In this document: one piece after another, positions 36,379 to 45,541 of the stretch
Numbering within the stretch: position 1 is the first letter of the stretch
How the letters are laid out: the number at the start of each line of letters is the position of its first letter
Assembly (NCBI GenBank): GCA_002726915.1
Contig: PBSY01000022.1
Coordinates: 1 to 64,000, forward strand
Direction of reading: 5' to 3'
DNA: 64,000 nucleotides
Source: Verrucomicrobiales bacterium
GTDB taxonomy: Bacteria; Verrucomicrobiota; Verrucomicrobiia; Verrucomicrobiales; DEV007
Notes under the pieces: generated by a model
What the model was told of the DNA's origin: nothing
The model's database searches: none
Seen by the model: the letters and a program-made list of their open reading frames with translations, nothing else
Translations under genes and position numbers: made by a program

Positions 36379-39300
36379 ATGAAACGTCTTACTTTTTTTC
36401 TAGTTTTTGTTTTTTTCCTGGTAGCCAGTGTCCGGGCAGAAAGGCCTAACGTTCTTCTTTTGCTAGTGGACGATCTTAAGCCTGCCGTCCGAGAATATGG
36501 AGACGAGACGGCGATTACGCCTCACCTCGATGCCTTGGCACAGAGTGGGATGCGTTTTGACTTGGCCTATTGCAACCAGGCAGTCTGTGCTCCGTCACGT
36601 TACACGCTCATGCTGGGATCCCATTCCACATCGACCGGTCTTTACAGTCTCGGAGGCAACTTGAGGCAAACAATTCCGGACGCAGTTACGATTCCCCAGC
36701 ACTTCGCAAAGCATGGTTACCGCACGGAGTCACTCGGCAAAGTGTTTCATATTGGACATGGCAACCAAGGCGATCCGGATTCTTTCTCAGTGCCACATTT
36801 CAAAGAGAAGGTCATCGAGTATCTCGACCCTACCAGCAAGCCTGATGGTAAACTGACTCGAGAGGAAGCCATGTTCCAGAACGTGCCGGCACCCCCCGGA
36901 GGCATGAACCAACTTCCTCGTGGCGCGGCATACGAATCGCCGGATGTGCATGACGACGCCTACGCCGATGGACGTGTCGCTGCTGAAACTATTCGTCGAT
37001 TGGAGGCTGCCAAGGAGCGAGCGAAGGAAGGAACTCCCTTTTTCATTGTCGCGGGATTTGCGCGCCCTCATCTACCTTTCTCTGCCCCGAAGAAATATTG
37101 GGATCTTTATGATCCCGAGCAACTGCCGTGGCCGGAGAACGAGGTGTTGCCTGATAAATCGCCCGCAGTGGCTCACAAACGTGGAGGTGAGATTCGCAAT
37201 TACTTTCCGGTTCCAGATAAAAACGATCCGGCAGAAATTCCGGAGAACGTGAGACGAGCATTGATCCACGGATACTACGCCAGCACGAGTTATGTCGATG
37301 CCCAGATTGGACGGGTAGTGGACGGGTTGGAAGAGCTTGGTCTTGATGACGACACCATCGTTGTGCTGTGGGGTGATCATGGGTTTCATCTGGGAGATCT
37401 CGGTATCTGGACCAAGCACACCAACTATGAGCAAGCGAATCGCATTCCGATGCTAATACGGGCGCCGGGTGTCACTGAGCCGGGTTCGTCTACTGACCAG
37501 CCGGCAGGTAGTGTTGACATTTATCCCACTCTTGCGGAGTTGGCCGGACTGCCGGCACCCGAAGGACCTCAACCTGTCGATGGGGTCAGTTTAGTTCCGG
37601 TTCTGAAGGATCCAGAAGTGAGAGTACGTGATCACACGTTTCATGCCTATCCAAAAGGAAAAATGGGGAGAGCGATTCGCACAGAGCGTTTTCGTCTCGT
37701 GGAATGGAAGAAGCCGGGTGCGGATGAGGCGACAGCTGAACTGGAGCTGTATGACTACATCAGTGACCCGTTGGAGACAAGAAACCTGGCGTCGGAACGA
37801 AGCGAAGTCGTGAGCGAACTGAAGAAGATGCTGGCGAGATATCCCGAGGCAAAATCCAAGTCATCAGGAAAATCAAAAGGAGGTAATAAGGAGTTGGAAG
37901 GAGCTTCAAAGAAGACGGCAGAAGTAGGCGGTTCAGATGATCAATCCGGCACGCCAGATATTCAGAAAAAGCCGATCTCAATCGTGGTGGAGGCGAAGCC
38001 TGACCCAAACGCAAGCGGTGTTATTCTGGCTCAGGGAGGGAGAGAGCACGGCTATGCGATTCATATTGTGGAGGGAAAGCCGACTTTTGATGTTCGGGTA
38101 GACGGTAAAGTGACCCGCCTGCAGGGCGAAGAGATTGGGAAGGGGCCCGTTCGGATTGAAGCTTATCTCGGGCCGAAAAACATGAGGCTTATCGTAAATA
38201 GTGGAGAGAAACTAGCGACAGCCTCGCCCGGACTGATTCCGGTGCAACCTAAAGACGGCGTCTCAGTGGGCTTGGATGCGCTTTCTTCAGCAGGGGATTA
38301 CGAGGCACCCAATCGTTTCAATGGCACTGTTCTGTCGACGCGAATTTCGGCGGGTGGGGAACCACCTGCTGTCGCTGCGGTGATGGACCGTGTAGAGCTT
38401 GAAGCCGGCTTCAAATCTCACGATCGAGCGTTGTTTGTTAAGGAAGGATGGATCCGTGATCCTTACATCAGTCGCGGCAGTGACGATTGGTTCTATCTCA
38501 CTGGAACAACTCCCAACCCGGGTGATTCGAGAGAACAGAGTGATCCCTACAACACCGGCTTGGGCGAGCAGTCTCTTGTTGGGTGGAAAGCACAAGTATT
38601 TCGCAGTCGTGATCTCATCGATTGGGAATCGATCGGGACCCCTTTTTCTCTGAAGGACGGCATCTGGTATGGAGCCGACCGGGCTGCCTTCGACGATTCT
38701 GATCTGGAACAGTGGAGATTGTGGGCACCGGAGTTGCACTGGGTGGAGGAGATGAATCGCTGGGCATTAGTTCATACCAGTCCGTATCCTTTAAAGAAAG
38801 CCAACCTCGCGATCAGTGGTTCGGACAAGGTTTCGGGCCCTTGGGAAAACCCAATGGGGACAGCGATTGAACGGCGGCATGATCCTTCATTGTTCAAAGA
38901 CGATGACGATACTTGGTGGTTGATCTGGGGGGCGACAACGATCGCGCCATTAAAGCCGGGATTCACCGATTTTGCGTCAGAGCCAGTTAATATCCACCCG
39001 GCAGGGAACACAGAGAAGATGGGGCACGAGGGATGCCTCATTATGAAAATTGAAGGTAAATACGTGCTGTTTGGAACGGGGTGGTCGACCCATATGGGGC
39101 GACGTGGCAGCTACAATCTCTACTATGCCACGGCCGATAAGATCACAGGCCCCTACAGTGAACGTAAATTTGCCGGGCGGTTCCTTGGCCATGGTACGCC
39201 TTTCCAAGATAACGACGGCCGTTGGTGGTGCACGGCCTTCTACAATGGGAACGTTCCGCCGGTGAGTCGCGTTGGGATTCAGGATCGCGATCTAAGCGAG

Positions 39301-39441
39301 ACAGCCCAAACCATCAACCAGAGGGGTACTACCTTGGTGCCTTTAGAGGTGAAGCTTAAGAAAAACGGTGAACTTTACATACGGGCGAAAGATCCCGACT
39401 ACGCAACCGTTGGTCCGGACGAGGCACAGGAGTTCGAGTGA
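36379..39441 (+). CDS. sulfatase / LamG-like / GH43-like fusion protein
   Basis: The 1020-residue exported protein has a signal peptide ending near VRA (20). An iduronate-2-sulfatase-like domain runs to about 480, with the formylglycine motif C70-A-P-S-R74 and metal ligands in LLVDDLK and WGDHGFHLGD. After a Lys/Ser/Gly linker (about 492-530) comes a concanavalin/LamG-like domain (about 535-675). A five-bladed GH43-type propeller (about 690-1000) carries D694 (RDP), D835 (HDP), E884 (GHEG) and H938 (GHGTP), consistent with base, acid and metal-site residues. One chain thus could remove sulfate and cleave the glycosidic bond. The substrate is unknown. It stands alone between the vWA gene and convergent rhlE. 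Confidence 0.88.
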   Translation: MKRLTFFLVFVFFLVASVRAERPNVLLLLVDDLKPAVREYGDETAITPHLDALAQSGMRFDLAYCNQAVCAPSRYTLMLGSHSTSTGLYSLGGNLRQTIPDAVTIPQHFAKHGYRTESLGKVFHIGHGNQGDPDSFSVPHFKEKVIEYLDPTSKPDGKLTREEAMFQNVPAPPGGMNQLPRGAAYESPDVHDDAYADGRVAAETIRRLEAAKERAKEGTPFFIVAGFARPHLPFSAPKKYWDLYDPEQLPWPENEVLPDKSPAVAHKRGGEIRNYFPVPDKNDPAEIPENVRRALIHGYYASTSYVDAQIGRVVDGLEELGLDDDTIVVLWGDHGFHLGDLGIWTKHTNYEQANRIPMLIRAPGVTEPGSSTDQPAGSVDIYPTLAELAGLPAPEGPQPVDGVSLVPVLKDPEVRVRDHTFHAYPKGKMGRAIRTERFRLVEWKKPGADEATAELELYDYISDPLETRNLASERSEVVSELKKMLARYPEAKSKSSGKSKGGNKELEGASKKTAEVGGSDDQSGTPDIQKKPISIVVEAKPDPNASGVILAQGGREHGYAIHIVEGKPTFDVRVDGKVTRLQGEEIGKGPVRIEAYLGPKNMRLIVNSGEKLATASPGLIPVQPKDGVSVGLDALSSAGDYEAPNRFNGTVLSTRISAGGEPPAVAAVMDRVELEAGFKSHDRALFVKEGWIRDPYISRGSDDWFYLTGTTPNPGDSREQSDPYNTGLGEQSLVGWKAQVFRSRDLIDWESIGTPFSLKDGIWYGADRAAFDDSDLEQWRLWAPELHWVEEMNRWALVHTSPYPLKKANLAISGSDKVSGPWENPMGTAIERRHDPSLFKDDDDTWWLIWGATTIAPLKPGFTDFASEPVNIHPAGNTEKMGHEGCLIMKIEGKYVLFGTGWSTHMGRRGSYNLYYATADKITGPYSERKFAGRFLGHGTPFQDNDGRWWCTAFYNGNVPPVSRVGIQDRDLSETAQTINQRGTTLVPLEVKLKKNGELYIRAKDPDYATVGPDEAQEFE

Positions 39442-39515
39442 GTAAAAAAGGCGCCTTAAGCCCGCTTTTCTCGGAGGATAAAGATCGGAGCCATCGCCTT
39501 CGCCGTGCCTTCTTG

Positions 39516-40859
39516 CTACGTCTTTCCAGACTGCTGGCGACGACGTCGGCGGTTTCGATTTTGTGAGGTATTCGCGGACTGCCCGCCCCGGTTGCCACTT
39601 GAAGTCTTTTCACGGTTTCCATTTCGATTACGACCGTTCCGATTCCCGCGACGCGGGTTGCTTCCCCGCTCGCGACGACTTTGTTTCTGAAGGCTTTCGT
39701 CCTTGTCTCCTGCTTGAGGTTCACGATGGAATGGATGGCTGTCATCAACCGGAACGCTCATACGGATATTTTTCTCGATCTGGCGCAGGAGTCCCTGACT
39801 CAGTTCGTCGCAGAATGAGATGGCGCGACCTTCGGCGCCAGCCCTCGCCGTGCGCCCAATACGGTGCACGTAAGAGTCAGGCTCATTGGGAAGATCAAAA
39901 TTAACGACCAGATCAATTCCTTTCACGTCGATACCGCGGGCGGCAATGTCGGTTGCGACCAGTACTCGGATTTTGCCAGATCTGAAATCTTCGAGCGCCC
40001 GCACGCGAGCCGTTTGAGATTTGTTCCCGTGGATGGCGGCTGCGGGTATCCCTTTTTTAGAGAGATTCTCGGCAATACGGTTGGCCGCGTGTTTCATGCC
40101 GGCGAAGACGAGAGTGAGACCTTCGTCATGATTTTCGAGAAAATGAGTGAGCAGTCCTTGCTTGTCTGACTTGGCAACGTGGCAGACTCGTTGATCGATT
40201 TTCTCAACGGTGGTTGCGGGCGGGGTGACCTCGACATGTTTCGGCTGGGTCAGAATCGTGCTAGCGAGTTCAATGATGGAATCTGGCATCGTCGCAGAGA
40301 AGAAGAGCGACTGCCGTTTGGTAGGCAATTCTGCGATGATTTTGCGGACGTCATGGATGAATCCCATGTCGAGCATGCGATCCGCTTCGTCGATAACGAA
40401 AACTTCAAGTTGCCTCAGATTGATATGACCCTGGCCAATGAGGTCGAGTAGTCGTCCCGGTGTGGCGACGAGGACTTCGGGGCCTTTTTGTAGGGCCCGA
40501 ACCTGTGGGTTCTGACCGACTCCCCCGAAGATAACCTCTGATTGAAAACGAATGTGAGTCCCATAGGCTGCGAAGCTTTCCTCAATCTGGATAGCAAGCT
40601 CACGCGTTGGAGCAATAACGAGAACACGTGGTGACTTCGGAGTCCGCCTCTTAGGGTTTTGGGAAAGGTGCTCGAGGATAGGTAGGGCGAAAGCGGCGGT
40701 TTTGCCCGTTCCCGTTTGGGCGCAGCCCATGACGTCGTGCCCTTCAAGGACATAAGGAATGGTTTGTTCCTGAATAGGGGATGGAGTTGTGTATTGGCGC
40801 TCCCGAAGGGCGCGTTGAATGAGGTCACCAAGGGCCAGTGAATTGAAAGTAATCGACAT
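39516..40859 (-). CDS. DEAD-box RNA helicase, RhlE-like
   Basis: The 447-residue helicase shows the Q motif (YTTPSPIQEQTIP), motif I AQTGTGKTAA, Ia PTRELAIQ, II DEAD in VIDEADRMLDMGF, III SAT, V DIAARGIDV and VI HRIGRTARAG. The C-terminal tail (about 385-447) is disordered and rich in Arg, Asn, Gly and Gln, typical of RhlE for RNA binding. It remodels ribosomal precursors or helps RNA decay, often in the cold. Its 3' end faces that of the sulfatase fusion, 74 bp away. Confidence 0.95.
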   Translation of the reverse strand: MSITFNSLALGDLIQRALRERQYTTPSPIQEQTIPYVLEGHDVMGCAQTGTGKTAAFALPILEHLSQNPKRRTPKSPRVLVIAPTRELAIQIEESFAAYGTHIRFQSEVIFGGVGQNPQVRALQKGPEVLVATPGRLLDLIGQGHINLRQLEVFVIDEADRMLDMGFIHDVRKIIAELPTKRQSLFFSATMPDSIIELASTILTQPKHVEVTPPATTVEKIDQRVCHVAKSDKQGLLTHFLENHDEGLTLVFAGMKHAANRIAENLSKKGIPAAAIHGNKSQTARVRALEDFRSGKIRVLVATDIAARGIDVKGIDLVVNFDLPNEPDSYVHRIGRTARAGAEGRAISFCDELSQGLLRQIEKNIRMSVPVDDSHPFHREPQAGDKDESLQKQSRRERGSNPRRGNRNGRNRNGNREKTSSGNRGGQSANTSQNRNRRRRRQQSGKT

Positions 40860-41108
40860 GAGAAAAATTGGGTTTGAAGCAAACTGCGAAAGAGCGAACC
40901 GACTAATTTAGGCCCATAACATCAGAGAAAAAATCCTCTCTGCGCTTTTTGCGGGGTGGTGTCGGTGAATCAGGTAGCCCAGAATCAATCCTCACCGATG
41001 AAACTGATTGGGAAAACCGAGGTGCACGAAGGGTGCCGAAACCCGGTAAGCGAGCCAATAAACTCGTCGTGAACTCGCCGAAAGCAAATGCTTTCTAAGA
41101 TTGCCGCA

Positions 41109-42896
41109 TTAGCCACCCGATCGAACTAACTCGATCGAGTGAACGTCGATGGCTTCCTCTCCAGGTATCTCCGGGGCGCTCAATTGGAGTAATTGAACGC
41201 CACGTTTCAGCTCCAAAATTCCCAGTTCAAGCGGGATAAAATCTTTCACGATGTAGTGAGAGTTTTTGATGCGTTCTTTGGAGTTGTCGTAGAAGGGTGG
41301 GTCGAATGCTCTAGTAACTTTTGCCTCAGTACTGTCTCCGCCAAGTTCGGTAAGTCGCAGGGTCGCGCCGACATCACTTTCTCGGCACGTATAGTAAACA
41401 ATAGCCTGAAAGGTTCCACCTTCGTTAAGTTCCACCGAGAACATGATTGAGTCATCGGGGCTTTTCCAGTTCTCGAAGAACGAATTGTTGGGAGCTTTTG
41501 AACTTCTAGTGATGCTGGGCCCTTGCTCAATGCCGTCGCGAGCCGGCAGGGTGGTTGATCGGTCGTAGCCGACGGCGTAGGGTCGGTTGGCGAACTGATC
41601 GTGGTATGCTCCCATCTCAGCCCGAAAGCCAAACGCCGCATTACGGAGTTCCTCTGCCAGTTCGGGGAACTGTTCCGCAACGTCATTGGTTTGACCGCGG
41701 TCAATCTCGATATCAAAAAGAGCCCCTTCGTTATCGAGTCGAAAACGACTGGTGCGAACGCTGATCTTATTGCGCCATGTGTTGAAGATCATGCGCTCGG
41801 GTAAGTTGTTTTTTTCTCCCGTGAGCAGGCCTGCGAAACTGCGACCATCGATGGGATGGAGTTCGACAGATCTCCTCTTGTTGATCTCGGTTACGGCGTT
41901 TTCAAGGGAGATGTCGGTTAGGATGCTAAGGGTAGGCAGGAGATCAATGACGGACGTAACAGATTCAATCTTGGAGCCGGGCGCAATTTTTCCGGGCCAT
42001 TGGATCACAAAAGGAGAACGCAATCCGCCTTCTTCGATGCTGCCCTTGCGTCCTTTCATGCCGCCATTCCAGCGGTATGAGTTGGGGCCGTTGTCAGATA
42101 GGAAGAGAACGATGGTGTTTTCTTCAATGTTGAATTCATCCAGTGTCTTAAGGATGCGGCCAACATTCCAGTCGATATTTTCCACCATGGCGAGAGCCGC
42201 CCGGGTCATGTTGATGTCTTCACGTTTCCCTTCGTGAAACTTCATTTCAGGATCAGCATCAGCGAATTTGTCGAACCACTGATCATCAATGATCATAGGG
42301 GAGTGGGGAGTGTTGTAGGGAATGTAACAGAAGAAGGGCTGTCCGTTGGTTGATTTGATGAATTCGATGGCATGATCGGTGAAGTCATCGATGACATAGC
42401 CATTGCCTTTGATCTTTTTTTTGTTGTGGTCCAGCGGCGGGTCGAAGTAAGCGCCCCAGTGGCCCGAGGTGAAACCGTAGAACTCGTCGAAACCACGGTC
42501 GTTGGGGTGATAGGGAGATTGAGTGCCGCTATGCCATTTGCCAAACGCACCGGTAGCATAGCCGTTAGCCTTGAAGACCTCAGGCATGAGGACTTCATCG
42601 GTATTGATGCGGCCCTCGCCTTGACTGACCCCACTAACTCCGGTGCGCGGATGGTAGCGTCCAGTGAGAAATTCAGCTCTTGTGGGGGCACAGACCGCAC
42701 AAACATAAAAATTTTCGAGGGTAGCACCCTTCGCGCCGATTGAGTCTATGTTCGGGGTAGAGAGGTTGGTGTTGCCGTTGCTGCTGAGATCGCCCCAGCC
42801 CTGGTCATCGGTCAGGAAGACAATAATATTTGGCCTCTCTTCCGCGGACAGTCCGAAAGAGAGCAGCAATACAAAGAAAGAGAGACCCATTCGCAT
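41109..42896 (-). CDS. sulfatase with C-terminal carbohydrate-binding-like domain
   Basis: The 595-residue exported arylsulfatase-type enzyme has a signal peptide (1-18), metal ligands in FLTDDQGWGD, and formylglycine motif C69-A-P-T-R73 within VCAVCAPTRAEFLTGRYHPR. FLSDNGPNSYRWNGGMKGRKGS holds the second metal and substrate loop. The sulfatase ends near 460. The remaining 130 residues form a beta-rich region (IVYYTCRESDVGATLRL ... IELVRSGG) resembling galactose-binding or DUF5077-type modules. It hydrolyses sulfate esters on glycans outside the cytoplasm. An anaerobic-type or FGE activator must lie elsewhere. The gene stands alone on the minus strand with spacers of about 220-250 bp. Confidence 0.93.
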   Translation of the reverse strand: MRMGLSFFVLLLSFGLSAEERPNIIVFLTDDQGWGDLSSNGNTNLSTPNIDSIGAKGATLENFYVCAVCAPTRAEFLTGRYHPRTGVSGVSQGEGRINTDEVLMPEVFKANGYATGAFGKWHSGTQSPYHPNDRGFDEFYGFTSGHWGAYFDPPLDHNKKKIKGNGYVIDDFTDHAIEFIKSTNGQPFFCYIPYNTPHSPMIIDDQWFDKFADADPEMKFHEGKREDINMTRAALAMVENIDWNVGRILKTLDEFNIEENTIVLFLSDNGPNSYRWNGGMKGRKGSIEEGGLRSPFVIQWPGKIAPGSKIESVTSVIDLLPTLSILTDISLENAVTEINKRRSVELHPIDGRSFAGLLTGEKNNLPERMIFNTWRNKISVRTSRFRLDNEGALFDIEIDRGQTNDVAEQFPELAEELRNAAFGFRAEMGAYHDQFANRPYAVGYDRSTTLPARDGIEQGPSITRSSKAPNNSFFENWKSPDDSIMFSVELNEGGTFQAIVYYTCRESDVGATLRLTELGGDSTEAKVTRAFDPPFYDNSKERIKNSHYIVKDFIPLELGILELKRGVQLLQLSAPEIPGEEAIDVHSIELVRSGG

Positions 42897-43116
42897 TTTT
42901 GAATCGTCATTTGAATCGACAAGATGAGCTACTCCCGATTTGCGCCGTTTAGATTGTCGACTGGGTTTACTTGATTCTCAGGGCCATGGGGTCGGCTCCG
43001 ACGAGATGCGTGATGGACTCAAGAGGTTAGCGGCAGGACCAGAGCAATCCTTGAGAGAAAAGTGACTGAATCAAGCAGTTGCTTGTCAAAGCGTTTGCCT
43101 CAAGATTGGAGCGGTA

Positions 43117-44448
43117 ATGAAGAACACACCAATCTACCTGGCGCTGGCCGCTATTTTCTTTGCTACCGATCCTGTTTTTTCGATAGCGGAGGAGTATTCG
43201 ATTGCATTGCCTGAAAGCGATGAGGGTATTCCGGGGCAGGGAATGTTATCCCCCGAGGGAGACTGGTTCAAGGCCCACTGGACAAAACGTCGAACTCATT
43301 TCGAATCCCGTCGCGATGAAGATCGTGGGGCGCTTTTCTTTGTCGGCGACTCGATCACTCTGGGATGGGGTGATAATTTCAAAGGCTATTTTGACGGAGT
43401 CAAAATAGCGAACCGGGGCATCGGGGGCGATACCTCTCGAGGCGTGATTTATCGACTCCAGCGTGACGTAGTTTCGCTGGATCCTTCCGGTGTGGTTATT
43501 TTAATCGGAACCAATGAGCTTGGCGGTGGCGCTGCTCCCGAGGTGATTGCCAGTGACATGAAAGTGATTGTTTCGGAGTTGAAAAAACATTCGGCCGAGA
43601 TGCCGATCATCATCAATACGATGTTTCCAAGTTCGGAAGCTAAGCAGCGTCCGACCGAGGTGATCCAGGAGGTTAACCGTCTCGTGGCCGAGGCCGTGAA
43701 AGGTGATCCTCAGGTGATCTTACTCGATACCTTCACTCTCTTTGCTGACGGGAATGGAGATTCAAAAGCTGAATTTTTTCCGGATCGGATTCACCTAAAT
43801 GAAGAAGGTTATGCAGTCTGGGCGGCGTCCCTGCGACCACTCCTCGCCACTTTCGGCTATACCGACACGGAGGCGGATAAATTTGAAATAGAGGAAGGAT
43901 TCGAGAGCCTCTTCAATGGCAAAGATCTGACGGGCTGGGGATTCCGAATCACGCCTCCGCGAAAGCAACCCAAGAAGCCGCGACCAAACGCGCCGGTGTG
44001 GGTGGAAATATCTGAACCGGAAAATTTCGATGGTAAAGTTTCAAGCAGTGATGGCCGTTACCAGGTCGTTAACGAGCGGCTGGTCGTGACGACCCCTGCG
44101 GAAGGACGGCGGATTCAACAGTTGTGGACACAGAGAGAGTTTCCCAATGACTTCACGCTTCGGCTTGAATTTAGAGCCACACCCAATGCTGATAGTGGTG
44201 TCTTTATCCGGCAGCCACAGCTGCAGTGTCGTGATTATGCTCTCGCGGGTCCATATACCGAATTGGAGGCCTATCGTCCGCAGGATTGGAATGAGCTTGA
44301 GGTGGTTGTGACCGGTAGTTTGGCGCGAGCGACGTGCAATGGTGAACTGCTCGAAGAAGAGTGGCCCGTTCCGGCGGTTGGCCCTATCGGACTTGAAGGC
44401 GACCGCGGGCAGATGGAATACCGCCGTATTCGAATGAGGGAGGATTGA
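43117..44448 (+). CDS. SGNH/GDSL hydrolase - DUF1080 fusion
   Basis: The 443-residue exported protein has a signal peptide (about 1-24). An SGNH esterase domain (about 60-260) carries block I GDSITLGWG, block III GTNELGGG and block V D-R-I-H in FPDRIHLNEEGYAVW, the Ser-Asn-His/Asp set. A DUF1080 (3-keto-disaccharide hydrolase) domain follows from about 262: FESLFNGKDLTGWGF ... LEFRATPNADSGVFIRQP ... YTELEAYRPQDWNEL. The first half should de-esterify glycans, for example acetyl groups; the second binds or cleaves keto-sugars. Its TGA overlaps the ATG of the next gene. A GGAGCGG site precedes the ATG. Confidence 0.9.
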   Translation: MKNTPIYLALAAIFFATDPVFSIAEEYSIALPESDEGIPGQGMLSPEGDWFKAHWTKRRTHFESRRDEDRGALFFVGDSITLGWGDNFKGYFDGVKIANRGIGGDTSRGVIYRLQRDVVSLDPSGVVILIGTNELGGGAAPEVIASDMKVIVSELKKHSAEMPIIINTMFPSSEAKQRPTEVIQEVNRLVAEAVKGDPQVILLDTFTLFADGNGDSKAEFFPDRIHLNEEGYAVWAASLRPLLATFGYTDTEADKFEIEEGFESLFNGKDLTGWGFRITPPRKQPKKPRPNAPVWVEISEPENFDGKVSSSDGRYQVVNERLVVTTPAEGRRIQQLWTQREFPNDFTLRLEFRATPNADSGVFIRQPQLQCRDYALAGPYTELEAYRPQDWNELEVVVTGSLARATCNGELLEEEWPVPAVGPIGLEGDRGQMEYRRIRMRED

Positions 44449-45137
44449 TGAAGCCGACCTCTAAATTAGGAGAGACGACAACGCCTGACGGGTCCCGGTT
44501 CTCCCTACACGAGCACGACGGGGACTACTTTCTCAAGATTAACGGCGAACAACTGATGAGTTCGACGTGGACCTTGTCTGAACGGTTTCTAGCTGACATT
44601 GGTTGCCCCGGCGAACCGCCCGTGGAGGCTAAGCGAATTCTGATCGGAGGGTTGGGGCTGGGCTACAGCATGAAACGTGCGCTGGAGATCACGGGCCCTG
44701 AGGCGGAAGTCGTCGTAGCGGAATTGCTGCCCGAAGTCGTGGACTGGAATCGGGAGCACCTTGCCCATTTGAACGGTCAGCTAATGAAAGATCCACGCGT
44801 GGAGATCTATCAGGGTGATGTTTACCAAGCCATTCTTGAAGCGGCGAAGGGCAAGAGAAAAAAGTGGGATGCGATCTTGCTTGATACCGATAACGGACCC
44901 ACTTCATTGATACAACCGCAGAACAAGCAGATGTATGACCGTCGTGGCTTCGGGATGATCTTCGATTCTCTTACTTCCGGTGCACGGGTGGCTTTCTGGG
45001 CGGCAGATGAAGAGCCGGGATTTGAGAAGCGCCTTCGCAAGTTCGGGTTTCGCGATACCGAGCGACATAAGATCAAGGCTCACGAGCGAGCTAAGAAAGC
45101 GACTCATCGAGTCTACGTGGGAGTGAAACCGTGCTGA
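44448..45137 (+). CDS. spermidine-synthase-like SAM-dependent protein
   Basis: The protein has 229 residues with a Rossmann methyltransferase fold: SAM-binding ILIGGLGLGYSMKRAL, acidic strand VVVAELLPEVVDWNR and VEIYQGDVYQAI. LLDTDNGPTSLIQ corresponds to the DxDNGP loop of bacterial spermine/spermidine synthase-like proteins. Real polyamine synthases keep a different catalytic Asp set and an N-terminal barrel, so aminopropyl transfer is uncertain and the protein may be a methyltransferase. The ATG at 44448 overlaps the upstream TGA by 1 nt, giving translational coupling to the SGNH-DUF1080 gene. A TTG sits one codon earlier. Confidence 0.85.
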   Translation: MKPTSKLGETTTPDGSRFSLHEHDGDYFLKINGEQLMSSTWTLSERFLADIGCPGEPPVEAKRILIGGLGLGYSMKRALEITGPEAEVVVAELLPEVVDWNREHLAHLNGQLMKDPRVEIYQGDVYQAILEAAKGKRKKWDAILLDTDNGPTSLIQPQNKQMYDRRGFGMIFDSLTSGARVAFWAADEEPGFEKRLRKFGFRDTERHKIKAHERAKKATHRVYVGVKPC

Positions 45138-45180
45138 CTCACTGGTCGCAATTTGCCTCGAAACAGGGTAGCTTTCGAGA

Positions 45181-45369
45181 ATGAAGCTCTCTCAAAATCA
45201 GCTCTGGCGGAAAGAGAATAAGTTTTACCGTATCGTCCGACTCGAGCGACTGGCGGTTGACTACAAGGAACTTGATCCGATGGATCCGGATAAGGGGGAT
45301 CACTATTCTGTTTCAAAAAAAGAGTTTTGTCGCCTTATCAAGAACGGTGAAGTGGTTGATCAAATCTGA
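45181..45369 (+). CDS. small conserved-looking hypothetical protein
   Basis: The 62-residue protein is basic and likely a compact beta fold: MKLSQNQLWRKENKFYRIV, an RLERLAVDYKELD strand, then VSKKEFCRLIKNGEVV. I recall similar short proteins (LS-NQ-W, RIVRLERL-VDYK, KKEFCRLIK) in other verrucomicrobial genomes, so I believe it is real. No function is known to me. It starts 43 bp after the spermidine-synthase-like gene on the same strand and may share its transcript. Confidence 0.7.
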   Translation: MKLSQNQLWRKENKFYRIVRLERLAVDYKELDPMDPDKGDHYSVSKKEFCRLIKNGEVVDQI

Positions 45370-45541
45370 GTCACTCCAGGGTCGCAGGGAAATTCTTCCT
45401 GATCGGCAGTAGCACTGAAATCGCTTGTTCTGAAAAAATCAGCTCAATCGCTGCGGGACCTGCCCTGCACTAGGAGTTCGTGAGCAAACGACGGCCCGAT
45501 GATAATGAGTTGCCATTCCGTTTTGATGGGTTCGCCCAAGG

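Noticed and set aside
39448-39470. AAGGCGCCTT palindrome between the fusion sulfatase and rhlE
   Set aside because: Could aid termination, but the stem is only a short self-complement and the T/A run is shared; not convincing.
41080-41100. Small hairpin GAAAGC-AAAT-GCTTTC past the sulfatase stop
   Set aside because: Six-bp stem without a following T-run; probably chance.
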